Below, piece after piece: positions 7,164-16,042 of a DNA stretch of 34,363 nucleotides (positions within the stretch are counted from its first letter, which is position 1; each line of letters begins with the position of its first letter). Source of the stretch: an uncultured Mycoplasma sp. (GTDB lineage Bacteria; Bacillota_I; Bacilli_A; RF39; UBA660). Made by a program: the position numbers and the translations under genes. The notes under the pieces are model-generated. The model was given only the letters and a program-made list of their open reading frames with translations, was not told the origin of the DNA and did not search any database. The DNA is taken from positions 1 to 34,363 of the forward strand of contig CAMNSE010000012.1 of NCBI GenBank assembly GCA_946554525.1, in the 5' to 3' direction.

Positions 7164-7985
7164 CTAACTTTGATATAATCTATATAAAGAAATAGAAGGT
7201 TTATTAAATATTCTGAAACTAAATTTTTGAGTTCCTATTCCATTAGAAACATAAAGTTCACTGTTATTAACTTTATAATAACTATCAATATAAGTATTTG
7301 CGCCTTTTTGTTTTACTGCTCCACCTATAAAGGGAATTACAAGTTGACCACCTAGGGAATGACCAGCAAAAGCAATATTTGTTTTACTAATATTTTTGAT
7401 GGTATCAGGGTTATGAATAATTGTAATATTTAAGTTATCGTTATATAAATCATTTATTTCTTCTTGATAATCAGTAATTCCAATAAAATTAATAGGGGTT
7501 TTACTTTTAAAATATACTTCTTTTAATTCATTATCAAGTAAGATAAAACCACTAGCATTTAATATTTCTTTATAAGTATCAAGATACTTTTTATCATAAT
7601 CGCCAATGACGGCAAATTTAAATAATTTTGCAGTCATATTTTTTAGATTTTCTATCATAATATTTTTATTTTTGTCGCTAATACTTGAAAAATCAAATAA
7701 GTCACCAGTAAATATTATAATATCGGAATTTAAGTCATTTATTTCTTTTACAAGATGCTTTAGATCTTTTTCGTCTGTTGTTCTGCCATAGTGAACATCA
7801 GAGAAGTGAGCTATTTTAAATCCATTATAATCACTATTAATATGTTCACTATATATTGCATATTCTTTTACTTTTAAGCCAGATGTTCCTATGTATCTGG
7901 CATATAAAAATATGCATACCAATAAAATAAGTATTAGACTAAATATCTTAAAAAAATTACCTTTTCTTTTCTTTTCTTCTTTCAT
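7164..7985 (-). CDS. Membrane-anchored metallophosphoesterase with altered metal motifs
   Basis: A 273-residue protein with one N-terminal membrane helix (about 13-30) and a calcineurin-like phosphoesterase domain of the YkuE/YaeI type. Present: SDVHYG (Asp63, His65), GDLFD (Asp95) and HNPD (His191). Two motifs deviate. The usual GNH[DE] is GDYD (128-131), replacing the Asn ligand and the catalytic His. The usual GHTHGGQ is GHSLGGQ (208-214), losing the second His ligand. The fold seems intact and no frameshift is visible. Family relatives cleave lipid-linked or nucleotide phosphoesters at the membrane; here activity may be altered or lost. It lies eight bases after the CPBP gene, so they share an operon. 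AGGTGA precedes the ATG. Confidence 0.85.
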   Translation of the reverse strand: MKEEKKRKGNFFKIFSLILILLVCIFLYARYIGTSGLKVKEYAIYSEHINSDYNGFKIAHFSDVHYGRTTDEKDLKHLVKEINDLNSDIIIFTGDLFDFSSISDKNKNIMIENLKNMTAKLFKFAVIGDYDKKYLDTYKEILNASGFILLDNELKEVYFKSKTPINFIGITDYQEEINDLYNDNLNITIIHNPDTIKNISKTNIAFAGHSLGGQLVIPFIGGAVKQKGANTYIDSYYKVNNSELYVSNGIGTQKFSFRIFNKPSISLYRLYQS

Positions 7986-7993
7986 TTAATCAC

Positions 7994-8644
7994 CTATATT
8001 AGTAGCAATATAACACACATAGCATTATGTGTCATATGCATTAGAAGGGAAGTATAATAATTATCTGTTTCATACATAGCTTTGGCGAAGAAAAAGCCTA
8101 GGGAAGCATATGGTATTATGAATAATAATTCTAATAATTCAAATTCTGCAATATGAGCTAGTCCAAATAAAAGGGCTGTGGTTAAAGCAAATGTATACCA
8201 TTTACTAAAAGCTTTTTTAAAACTTAAACGGAATGTTATTTCTTCAATCATTGGTCCTAATATGATCATACTAATAATGTTACTAATAGGATAATTGTTT
8301 AAAAGCTCACGATTTAATGATTCATTTACGGCAATATCTTTGACAAAAGACATAATTAGTATATTAGTAGCCATCATAAGAATTAAACCAAATATCCAGT
8401 TTCTAAAAGCTACTCCAATATATTCTTTTTTAAACTTTTTAGCATCTTGAATTAATCTTTTACGATATATAATAGCTAGACCAGATAGCAAAATAAAATA
8501 TAAACCAATTTGAGACGTTGTAGCAACCATTTTATTTGCGCTATGAAAAAACTTACCTAATAAAAGTTGTCCTACTAAAACAAGTATAAAATATAAAAAA
8601 ATAGTTCCTAATCCTTTTGCAAATTCAATTATTTTTTGTTTCAT
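7994..8644 (-). CDS. CPBP-family intramembrane metalloprotease
   Basis: A 216-residue integral membrane protein with about six to seven hydrophobic segments and the complete CPBP (Abi) motif set: EEITFR (134-139), FGLAH (160-164) and HMTHN (203-207). The two Glu and two His residues are the proposed metal and catalytic ligands. Family members include CAAX-type prenyl proteases and bacteriocin-immunity proteins. Which of these this one is cannot be read from the sequence. First gene of a two-gene minus-strand operon with the metallophosphoesterase. The ribosome site (GAGTTGA) is weak. Confidence 0.88.
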   Translation of the reverse strand: MKQKIIEFAKGLGTIFLYFILVLVGQLLLGKFFHSANKMVATTSQIGLYFILLSGLAIIYRKRLIQDAKKFKKEYIGVAFRNWIFGLILMMATNILIMSFVKDIAVNESLNRELLNNYPISNIISMIILGPMIEEITFRLSFKKAFSKWYTFALTTALLFGLAHIAEFELLELLFIIPYASLGFFFAKAMYETDNYYTSLLMHMTHNAMCVILLLI

Positions 8645-8791
8645 GAAATCAACTCTATTTCTATAATTAAATATACCATAAATAAGTTAATTTATACAAC
8701 TTATTTTTATTTTGTTTTACAACAATTTATGTTTTAACTTTTAATTTTTTTAATCCTGTGATAATATTAATATAAATTATAAGGATGTATT

Positions 8792-11263
8792 ATGACGAAG
8801 AAGATTAAATATTTATTAAGTTTTATATTACCAATTAGTATATTTTTTATTATTTCTTGGATTTGTGGCTTTATTCCTTTTGGAGCATATTCTCATAATA
8901 TTTTTGATGCTTTTTTTGAATATCCTACCTTTATAATGGAACTTAGGAATATGCTTAGAGGTGCACAAAATATTTTTTATACTATGCATGGAGCTTTAGG
9001 AGTAAACTTTTTTAGTATACTAACTTTGTATGGTGGTAGTCCTCTTAATTTATTGTTTTATTTTTTTCCCCAAGATAAAATCTATTTATTTTATACCCTT
9101 TTAATCTATTTTAAAATAGGAGCATCTGGGTTTACAATGTATGTGTATTTAAATAGCTTAAGCACTAAATATAAAGATACATTCTGGAATATTGTCTTTG
9201 CTCTAATATATGCCTTGTCAGGATATGTTGTGGCTTTTAATATGCATGTTATGTGGATGGATGCATATTTATTATTACCGATTATCATTAAATATTTAGA
9301 TAGGCTTATTATTCATGAAGAAGGGACTATTTATGCATTTATGTTAGCTGCTGCTATAATTATAAATTATTATACAGGGTTCATGCTTTGTATATTTATG
9401 GTCATATATTTTATTTATAAGTCCCTTATAGTAAAAAAATTTACTAAAAATGTGATTAGGAAATTTTTGTTTTATTCGGTTATGGCTGGATTAATTTCTA
9501 CTGTCGTTTTAATTCCTAATCTAATTAATTTATTGCAGGGAAGATTTAGTAATTTAACAAAACCAAATTTATTTTCTGGAGACTTTTATACAATTTTTTC
9601 TTTAATATATAATATGTCAATTGGTTCCTTCGTTATAGGAGATAATTATAACTTTGGAAGTACAACAATTTACACAACTCTTTTCTCTTTAGTTTTGGTA
9701 ATTTATTTATTTTTTAATAAAAAGATAAGCAAAAGAGAAAAAATAATTACAGGCAGTGTTATCGCATTTTTTAATATATCTTTTAGCTTTAATCTTTTAG
9801 ATTTAGCCTGGAATATGTTTCAAAACCCTATATGGTGGAGTCATAGATATCAGTTTGTTTATATTTTCTTATTTATTGTGATTGCTTATGGATCTTTTGT
9901 AAGATTGGATGGAGTAAATATTGAGTCTAAAATAAAAAATATAATAATAATAGTATTTAGTATTTTTACGCTTCTATCTTTTTCTTATAAGGTTAAAGGA
10001 TTAGGTCTTTCAAATTTCTATATTTTCACATTGTTTGTAAGTTTAGTTTTATTTATTATTTATATGCATAAAATCAACAATAAAAAGATGTGGATAATTT
10101 TTATTTTATTAGAAATAGGACTAAATTCTTATATGCCTCTAACTATTCATAAAAAATTTAAATATGAAGAAATTACTCAGAGCTACAGGGATACTAAAAA
10201 AGTTATAGAGCAAATTGAAGATAGAGATAACTATCGGATTGTAAAGTGGGATTCTTATAGTGATGAAGGATTGCTTTTAGGATTTAATTCAGTTGAGCTT
10301 TTTAGTTCAAGCTATAATATGCAAAATGCTTTATTTATGGATAAAGTTAAAATTGAACGTTTATCGTTAAATAATCAAAGTATAAATAATGCTAATCCTC
10401 CAATGTTATCTTTGCTTGGAGTAAAGTATATGATTGGAGAAAGTGATTATTACTCTTGTAATGATGGAGTTTGTGAAAATAAATATGCTATGCCTTTTAT
10501 GTATCAAGTTTCCAAAAATGTTTTAAGTACGCAGTTGAATAGTAGTGATTATAAAGAAAATATTAATAGTATTTATAGCTCCCTCTTAAATAGAGAAGTT
10601 GATTTATTTGTTAAATTAAATTTGGAAGATATAGCTTATAATGATATGGAAGTAAATGAAGATGTAGTTGAAAATTATGGTGAAGATGCTAAATTTACTC
10701 TTATGTATAGATGTTTAGATGAAGCGTTACTGGTTTATAATACTCTTTACTATGAAGGCTTAAAACCAGAAATTTATATTAATGGAGAAAAGTTAGAAAA
10801 AGAGCTTGAATATGATAACTTAATTAGATTAAAGCCCCAAGATAAATTAGAGTTTGTATTTTTCTACAATAAAGAGGTAAATTATAAAAATATATCTAAA
10901 TCATTTTATATATTAAATATTAAAAAATATGAGGAGGCTATAAAAGAATTAAATAAAAATGTCAATTATATAAATTTAGAATCAGATAAAAGTATTTTAA
11001 AGGGTAGAATTAAGACTGAAGATGGGATTGTTCTTATCACATTGCCTTATGATAAAGGGATAAAAATAAAAGTTGATGGTAAAAATACAAATTATTTTAC
11101 AATATTTGATAATTTTCTAGGAATAAATGTTTCGCAAGGAGAACATATAATTGAAATAAATTATTTCCCTAGAGGATTAAAAATAGGTCTTATTATAAGC
11201 ATTTTATCATTGATTGGTCTTTGCTTGGTCGCCTTAATTCACAAAAAACGTAAAAAAAGTTAG
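8792..11263 (+). CDS. yfhO: YfhO-family polytopic membrane protein
   Basis: An 823-residue protein. The first 450 residues or so form about 12 membrane helices, a large extracytoplasmic domain follows (about 455-785), and a last helix is followed by the basic tail KKRKKS. The N-terminal region (helix, extracytoplasmic loop with ...DAFFEYPTFIMELRNMLRG..., then YGGSPLNLLFYFFPQ) is typical of YfhO. YfhO proteins are GT-C-fold transferases; in Bacillus and Listeria relatives they add sugars to teichoic acids outside the membrane, using lipid-linked sugars. This would match the LCP and PAP2 genes nearby, but the polymer is not known. The start has AAGGATG upstream and an extended -10 (TG-TGATAAT) at about 8757-8766. 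Confidence 0.85.
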   Translation: MTKKIKYLLSFILPISIFFIISWICGFIPFGAYSHNIFDAFFEYPTFIMELRNMLRGAQNIFYTMHGALGVNFFSILTLYGGSPLNLLFYFFPQDKIYLFYTLLIYFKIGASGFTMYVYLNSLSTKYKDTFWNIVFALIYALSGYVVAFNMHVMWMDAYLLLPIIIKYLDRLIIHEEGTIYAFMLAAAIIINYYTGFMLCIFMVIYFIYKSLIVKKFTKNVIRKFLFYSVMAGLISTVVLIPNLINLLQGRFSNLTKPNLFSGDFYTIFSLIYNMSIGSFVIGDNYNFGSTTIYTTLFSLVLVIYLFFNKKISKREKIITGSVIAFFNISFSFNLLDLAWNMFQNPIWWSHRYQFVYIFLFIVIAYGSFVRLDGVNIESKIKNIIIIVFSIFTLLSFSYKVKGLGLSNFYIFTLFVSLVLFIIYMHKINNKKMWIIFILLEIGLNSYMPLTIHKKFKYEEITQSYRDTKKVIEQIEDRDNYRIVKWDSYSDEGLLLGFNSVELFSSSYNMQNALFMDKVKIERLSLNNQSINNANPPMLSLLGVKYMIGESDYYSCNDGVCENKYAMPFMYQVSKNVLSTQLNSSDYKENINSIYSSLLNREVDLFVKLNLEDIAYNDMEVNEDVVENYGEDAKFTLMYRCLDEALLVYNTLYYEGLKPEIYINGEKLEKELEYDNLIRLKPQDKLEFVFFYNKEVNYKNISKSFYILNIKKYEEAIKELNKNVNYINLESDKSILKGRIKTEDGIVLITLPYDKGIKIKVDGKNTNYFTIFDNFLGINVSQGEHIIEINYFPRGLKIGLIISILSLIGLCLVALIHKKRKKS

Positions 11264-11279
11264 AAAAATAATATTGATG

Positions 11280-11308
11280 TTGATATTTTAATAAAAATCA
11301 GTTATAAT
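11280..11308 (+). promoter_or_regulatory. Promoter of the pilin-like operon
   Basis: TTGATA and a perfect TATAAT are 17 bases apart, 35 bases upstream of the first small pilin-like gene. It drives the unit 11343-13894. Confidence 0.7.
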
Positions 11309-11342
11309 AAAATATAGATAATAAAGGAGGATTTGATATTAA

Positions 11343-11570
11343 ATGAAAGAAGCGACAGGCGAACTTAATATGACTGTAATTACAGTAGTTGCTATTGCTG
11401 CTATAGGTGCATTCTTTTATGCATTTGTGTGGCCATCGTTAAAGACCAGTATTGATAATTCACAAAAATGTGCTAATGCAATTTGTACTAGTTGTTCAGG
11501 AAATAAATGTACTTGTACCTATATTAGTGGTAGTACGGAAAAAACCATAACATGTCCTAATAAGCAATAA
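11343..11570 (+). CDS. Small Cys-rich pilin-like protein 1
   Basis: A 75-residue protein with the N-terminal block MKEATGELN, a membrane helix (about 10-32, TVITVVAIAAIGAFFYAFVW) and a 40-residue outside domain with six Cys. It shares the N-terminal block and a WP turn after the helix with the next gene, so they are tandem duplicates. A short hydrophilic leader, one N-terminal helix and a small globular end are features of type IV-like pilins, but no standard prepilin site (G followed by Glu at +5) is present. The downstream TadZ-like gene supports a pilus role. AGGAGG lies 12 bases upstream, a rather long spacing. Confidence 0.65.
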   Translation: MKEATGELNMTVITVVAIAAIGAFFYAFVWPSLKTSIDNSQKCANAICTSCSGNKCTCTYISGSTEKTITCPNKQ

Positions 11571-11595
11571 TATAAATATAATTGGAGGTTAAAAA

Positions 11596-11835
11596 ATGAA
11601 AGAGGCAACAGGTGAGCTAAATACAACTGTAGTTGTAGTTTTATTGGTGGCTTTTTTGTCCTCTTTTTTCTTTGGAGTATTATGGCCTAATATTAGAGGT
11701 AATTTTTCAGCTAATACTAAATGTGATGAAGCTATTTGTGAGAAAGCTCCTAGAAGTGATGGTAAAACCGTTAATTGTACTTATAAAGAAAAAGATGGAA
11801 GTACTACTAATATAGTTTGCACTTGGAAGGGCTAG
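11596..11835 (+). CDS. Small Cys-rich pilin-like protein 2
   Basis: A 79-residue paralogue of the preceding gene: MKEATGELN, a helix (about 10-32) ending in VLWPNIRG, then a 45-residue domain with four Cys, the first two in the same KC...AIC spacing as in protein 1. A good GGAGG ribosome site lies upstream, 25 bases after the previous stop. Four Cys in an exported position suggest two disulfides. Probably a minor or major subunit of the same surface structure; function inferred from position and shape only. Confidence 0.65.
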   Translation: MKEATGELNTTVVVVLLVAFLSSFFFGVLWPNIRGNFSANTKCDEAICEKAPRSDGKTVNCTYKEKDGSTTNIVCTWKG

Positions 11836-11860
11836 ATGTAAAAGAAAAAGAGGTGGTTAA

Positions 11861-12394
11861 ATGAAAGAAGCTGTAGGTGGAATATCTTTATTTCAAATTG
11901 TTATGTTTTTTATCGTTTTATTTACAGGATATGTATGTCTTTCAATTAACTACTCAAAAGCTTATGGAATTAAAAATGAACTTTTAACGATTATAAAAAA
12001 TCAAGGTGGAGTTTGTACAGCAGATTCAGGAAACTGTTATAACTTTAAAGACATTGTAACTAGTTATCTATTAGATGTAGGATATCGTTCTACTGGCAAG
12101 TGTAATCGCGGTGGAGATAGTGATTGGGTTGGATATGATAGAAATGGTAACTTAACTAGCGATGATAAAGCCGCATTTTGTATTAAAGGTGTTCAAGACG
12201 GAACAAATAGTCAGTTATCACAAGCGGTTTATTATAAAGTTAAAGTATTCTATCAATTGGATCTACCTATTATTAATAGTATTTTCAATTTTACTGTATC
12301 AGGTGAAACTAGTAAGGTATATTCACCCAATGAATGCGACGATAATCCTCAAAGCTATTGTTGGTGTAATAATAGCTGTCAGGATGCAGGGTAA
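11861..12394 (+). CDS. Pilin-like protein 3, 177 residues
   Basis: It starts MKEAVGGIS, then a membrane helix (about 9-28) continuing into a charged helix (NYSKAYGIKNELLTIIKNQGG) as in TadE-like pseudopilins. The outside domain has about nine Cys, ending in a CWCNNSC cluster and a short tail. It pairs with the next gene in the shared segment (helix, LNYS/INYS, K-IKNE) and in the strand YYKVKVFYQLDLPIINSI..F.V.G.T before the tail. This points to a duplicated pseudopilin-like family. AGGTGG lies upstream. Confidence 0.65.
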   Translation: MKEAVGGISLFQIVMFFIVLFTGYVCLSINYSKAYGIKNELLTIIKNQGGVCTADSGNCYNFKDIVTSYLLDVGYRSTGKCNRGGDSDWVGYDRNGNLTSDDKAAFCIKGVQDGTNSQLSQAVYYKVKVFYQLDLPIINSIFNFTVSGETSKVYSPNECDDNPQSYCWCNNSCQDAG

Positions 12395-12403
12395 GGTGAT
12401 GAT

Positions 12404-12877
12404 ATGAGACAGACTGTTGGAGCTACATGGACTTTACAATTAGTAGTGGTATTTATTCTTTTATTTGTAGGGTACATTGTATTAACGTTAAATTATTCTA
12501 GAACAATAAAAATAAAAAATGAAATGATTAGTATTGTAGAAAAATATGATGGTATTACTGATCAATCAATTGGACTTTTAAATAACTTTCTTGTTTCATC
12601 AAACTATAATGCAAAAGGAAGCTGTGAAAATAAACAAGGAGTATATGGAGTAAAAATTTTAGAAGAAGGTAGAAATACAATAGAAGAAGCTGATGGAACT
12701 AATAGTTATTATTATTGTATAAGAAAGTACGAGGGTGCTAATAAAACTAATTATTATCAAATTACTTTATTTTACAAGTTTAATTTACCAGTTATAGGTG
12801 ATTTATCAAATTTTTCTGTAAAGGGATCAACAAGTAATTTTCAATCGCATGACAGACTACCATCAATTAGTAATTAG
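12404..12877 (+). CDS. Pilin-like protein 4, 157 residues
   Basis: Paralogue of protein 3: MRQTVGATW, a helix (about 10-29), LNYSRTIKIKNEMISIVEKYDG, then an outside domain with YYQITLFYKFNLPVIGDLSNFSVKGST near the end. It has only three Cys and lacks the Cys cluster of protein 3. It starts nine bases after the previous stop, with GGTGAT between. Likely a pseudopilin-like subunit assembled by the same machine. Confidence 0.65.
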   Translation: MRQTVGATWTLQLVVVFILLFVGYIVLTLNYSRTIKIKNEMISIVEKYDGITDQSIGLLNNFLVSSNYNAKGSCENKQGVYGVKILEEGRNTIEEADGTNSYYYCIRKYEGANKTNYYQITLFYKFNLPVIGDLSNFSVKGSTSNFQSHDRLPSISN

Positions 12878-12892
12878 AGAAGAGGAAGATGT

Positions 12893-13894
12893 ATGAACGT
12901 AATTGTATCAAATAAATATCAAAATATGTTAGCAACATTAGATATTGATGTTATTAAAAATATTAATGGAGAATATGAAGTAGAAGACTTAGTTGATATG
13001 TTTGCTAACTTTTATTTCAATAAAATAATTATTGATGTAACAGCTATTAGAAATTATCAAAATATTAAAACAATTCAAAAATTATCAGTTAATTTTGATC
13101 CTAATAAAATTATTTTACTATTAGATGATTCTGCAATGGTAAACAGTGGAGGATATTTATCTGGGCTTGTTTCTATGGGAATTTATAATTTTACAAGAAA
13201 TATTAATGCTGTAAAATTTTTAATCGATAATCCGAATTCTTATAAAGATGTGGCCCAATATCATAATTTAAATAATAGTGGTGAAGCTAATATAAATCCT
13301 GCAGCATTTGATACTTTTGCTGGTTCAGGGTCTGGAGGACTTAGAATTGTGGGATTTAAAAATGTAACAGACCATGCAGGTGCAACTACTCTTGTTTATA
13401 TGTTAAAAAGACATTTAGAAGTAGCATATAATGTTGTTGCAATTGAGGTGGATAAAGAAGATTTTAAATATTTAAATGATAAATCATTAAAATCTTGTTC
13501 TTCACTAGATTTGTCTTTTAATATTGCTAATAATCCTGAGGCTGAAGTTATACTTGTAGATTTAAATGAAGTTGATCAAGATAACTTATGCAATGATGTA
13601 GTTTATTTAATAGAACCAGGACTAATTAAATTAAATAAACTTATAAGAAGAGATAGAGAAGCATTCTCAAAATTAAAAGATAAAAAAATAGTACTTAATA
13701 AAAGCATTTTAAATAGTAAAGATATTTCTGATTTTGAACATGAGTCAGATAGTAAAGTATTCTTTAATATTCCATATTTAGATGATAAAAAAGAACATGA
13801 ACAAATTTTAGATGACTTTTTAGTAGCTTTAGGATTTTCTAGATTAAATAGTAGTAATGGTGGAAAAGCAAAATTATTTAATATCTTTAAATAA
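12893..13894 (+). CDS. TadZ/CpaE-like protein with degenerate P-loop
   Basis: A 333-residue cytoplasmic protein. Residues 1-115 look like a receiver-type or atypical N-terminal domain (KIIIDVTAI, KIILLLDDSA). Residues 150-330 have the strand order of a ParA/MinD-type ATPase. At the P-loop position (about 154-170) the sequence is GFKNVTDHAGATTLVYMLKR: the Thr-Thr pair and following helix are kept, but the signature Lys residues of KGGxGKT are gone. This is what TadZ proteins with poor ATP binding look like; TadZ marks the cell pole and recruits the Tad machine. Last gene of the pilin-like operon and followed by a terminator. A second, canonical TadZ lies at 17615. Confidence 0.7.
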   Translation: MNVIVSNKYQNMLATLDIDVIKNINGEYEVEDLVDMFANFYFNKIIIDVTAIRNYQNIKTIQKLSVNFDPNKIILLLDDSAMVNSGGYLSGLVSMGIYNFTRNINAVKFLIDNPNSYKDVAQYHNLNNSGEANINPAAFDTFAGSGSGGLRIVGFKNVTDHAGATTLVYMLKRHLEVAYNVVAIEVDKEDFKYLNDKSLKSCSSLDLSFNIANNPEAEVILVDLNEVDQDNLCNDVVYLIEPGLIKLNKLIRRDREAFSKLKDKKIVLNKSILNSKDISDFEHESDSKVFFNIPYLDDKKEHEQILDDFLVALGFSRLNSSNGGKAKLFNIFK

Positions 13895-13925
13895 AGAATT
13901 ATAACTTAGTTATAGTTCTTTTTTA
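13895..13925 (+). terminator. Terminator of the pilin-like operon
   Basis: AGAATTATAACT pairs with AGTTATAGTTCT (one G-T wobble), followed by six T. Confidence 0.7.
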
Positions 13926-14004
13926 AAAGTTCTTAAAATACAAATTATTTTTGTTTTAAATTGAATAGAAAGCTGATATAATAATAGCATGAAAGGGATT
14001 TATT

Positions 14005-14751
14005 ATGAAAAGAAAAGTGTGCTTTATTATTTTAGTTATTTTTGTTTTATTTATTGCTGGTATTACAACTTATACTTTAATGAATAGAGAAATTAAAGAT
14101 ACAGTTACAAAAGTAAATAAAAAAGAGATAGAATTAGTAAATGAGAGTGTTAATAAAGATGAAGCCAGTATTCTTTTTAATGTTTATTTAAACGATGTAA
14201 GACACAAGTTTAAAATAACTTATGATATTGAAAAAAAGGAGAAGAAAAACTCATTAAAAATAAGTATTTATTTTGATGGTAGAAATATTTTAAATAAAGT
14301 AGTAATTACTGATTTAAAAGTCATGGATTTAAATAAAATTTGGAGCGATAAAAATTATGAAGTACTTAAAAAAGGAGTTAATCAGTTAAAAAGAGTTGTA
14401 AGTGAATCAAATGAATTTTTATTATTTGAAATAAGTAGTATTAACTCAAGCACAACACTAGAATACTATGTTTTAAATAGTGAAGGAATTTTACTTGATA
14501 AAAAAGGAATTTTAGCAAGAGATAGCAAAAAGATTTACGAAAGCGAAAGTGGAGGAGCGTTAAATATTTTTTATGATGATGCTTATTTAATGGCTAAATT
14601 AGATGGTGATACTATTTTTGCTTTAGTTGAAAAAACAGAAAATAAAAAGTTAGTTATTGAAGAATATAAATATAAAATTAAACAAAATGCATTTGAAAAA
14701 GAACTTGTTATGACATATAATAATATTTTATTAAAGAATAATAAAAAATAA
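14005..14751 (+). CDS. Membrane-anchored extracytoplasmic protein, unknown
   Basis: I do not recognise this 248-residue protein. It has an uncleaved-looking N-terminal membrane helix (about 5-24, with no lipoprotein Cys in place) and then a mainly beta-type outside domain with no Cys, rich in Lys, Asp and Ser. A TATAAT at 13977-13982 and AAGGGA before the ATG mark the start of a new unit that continues into obg 13 bases later. Position beside the pilin genes could mean an accessory envelope role, but its operon partner is obg, so this is open. Confidence 0.65.
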   Translation: MKRKVCFIILVIFVLFIAGITTYTLMNREIKDTVTKVNKKEIELVNESVNKDEASILFNVYLNDVRHKFKITYDIEKKEKKNSLKISIYFDGRNILNKVVITDLKVMDLNKIWSDKNYEVLKKGVNQLKRVVSESNEFLLFEISSINSSTTLEYYVLNSEGILLDKKGILARDSKKIYESESGGALNIFYDDAYLMAKLDGDTIFALVEKTENKKLVIEEYKYKIKQNAFEKELVMTYNNILLKNNKK

Positions 14752-14764
14752 TGAAGGTGATAGT

Positions 14765-16042
14765 ATGTTTGTAGATGAAATAAAAATTAAAGTAATAGCG
14801 GGAAAAGGCGGGGACGGATGTACTTCTTTTCGACGTGAAAAATGTGAACCAATGGGTGGACCAAATGGAGGAAACGGTGGTAAGGGAGCTAGTATTATTT
14901 TCCGCGTGGATAAAGGGCTTAAAACATTAATCGATTTACGTTATATGAAAATTATTAAAGGACATAAAGGGGCTAATGGTGAAGGTCAAAACAGAAATGG
15001 TGCTAGTGCTGAAGACATTATTATAAGTGTTCCAGAAGGTACAACTGTAACTGATGCTGATACAAACTTGGTAATAGCTGATTTAGTAGGAGAAACAAAA
15101 GAAGTAGTTGTTGCTCATGGAGGACGCGGAGGAAGAGGAAATGTTGCTTTTAAAACGCAAACTGATACTGCTCCAAAATATAGCGAACTTGGAGAACCTG
15201 GTGAAGAGAGACTTTTAAAAGTTGAGTTGAAAATGCTTGCAGATGTAGGATTAGTTGGTCTTCCTAGTGTTGGGAAATCGACAATACTAGCTTGTATTAG
15301 TGCTGCAAGACCTAAAATTGCTAGCTATCATTTTACAACTTTATCTCCAAATTTAGGAGTCGTAAAATTAAAAGATGAGCGTTCATTTGTAATGGCGGAT
15401 CTTCCGGGTCTGATACTTGGAGCCAGTGAAGGCGTAGGTCTTGGATTTCAATTTTTAAGACATGCTATGCGTACCAAAATTCTTGGACATGTAGTAGATA
15501 TGGGAAGCGAAGAAGGAAGAGATCCAATCGAAGACTATAAAGTAATCCGTAATGAAATTGAAAAATATAGTGAAAAGCTTGCAAATAAAAAAGAGATTAT
15601 TATTGCAAGTAAAATGGATTTACCTGAAGCTTTAGAAAATTTAAAAAAATTTAAAAAAGCTTATCCTGATAAAGAAATTATTGAAATAAGTGCAGTAACA
15701 AATATTGGATTTGATAAACTTATGAATACACTTGCAAATACTTTAGATAACATTCAAAATGATGAGTTATACTCTGAAGAAGAACTAGAAAGTCATGTGA
15801 TTTATAAGTTTAAAAACGAACGACCATTTACTATTACAAAGTTAGATGAAGGATATTGGTTACTTGAAGGCAGGGAATTAGAAAAGTTATTTAAAATGAC
15901 AAGATTTACAGAAGATGACGCAGTCATTCGTTTTGGTAGAAAATTAAGAGGAATGGGTGTTGAAGAAGAACTAGAAAAGTTAGGAGCTAAAAGAGGAGAC
16001 GAAGTAGAAATTTGTGGATATGTCTTCGAATTTAAAGAATAA
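14765..16042 (+). CDS. obgE: GTPase Obg (CgtA)
   Basis: A 425-residue ribosome-associated GTPase with all three domains: the Gly-rich Obg fold (1-158, with GGKGASIIFRVDK and GGRGGRGN), the GTPase domain (about 160-330; GLPSVGKST at 165-173, switch FTTLSPNLG, DLPGL) and the C-terminal OCT domain (about 345-425, ending GYVFEFKE). Obg helps mature the 50S subunit and, in Bacillus, links to the stress response and sporulation. Two points differ from the usual sequence: the G4 motif reads SKMD instead of NKMD, and the G3 segment is LPGLILGAS instead of LPGLIEGA. AAGGTGA lies before the ATG. Confidence 0.95.
   Translation: MFVDEIKIKVIAGKGGDGCTSFRREKCEPMGGPNGGNGGKGASIIFRVDKGLKTLIDLRYMKIIKGHKGANGEGQNRNGASAEDIIISVPEGTTVTDADTNLVIADLVGETKEVVVAHGGRGGRGNVAFKTQTDTAPKYSELGEPGEERLLKVELKMLADVGLVGLPSVGKSTILACISAARPKIASYHFTTLSPNLGVVKLKDERSFVMADLPGLILGASEGVGLGFQFLRHAMRTKILGHVVDMGSEEGRDPIEDYKVIRNEIEKYSEKLANKKEIIIASKMDLPEALENLKKFKKAYPDKEIIEISAVTNIGFDKLMNTLANTLDNIQNDELYSEEELESHVIYKFKNERPFTITKLDEGYWLLEGRELEKLFKMTRFTEDDAVIRFGRKLRGMGVEEELEKLGAKRGDEVEICGYVFEFKE

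Noticed and set aside
12162-12407. Second-frame ORF of 81 codons inside pilin-like protein 3
   Set aside because: No ribosome site; overlaps a supported gene with known paralogue.
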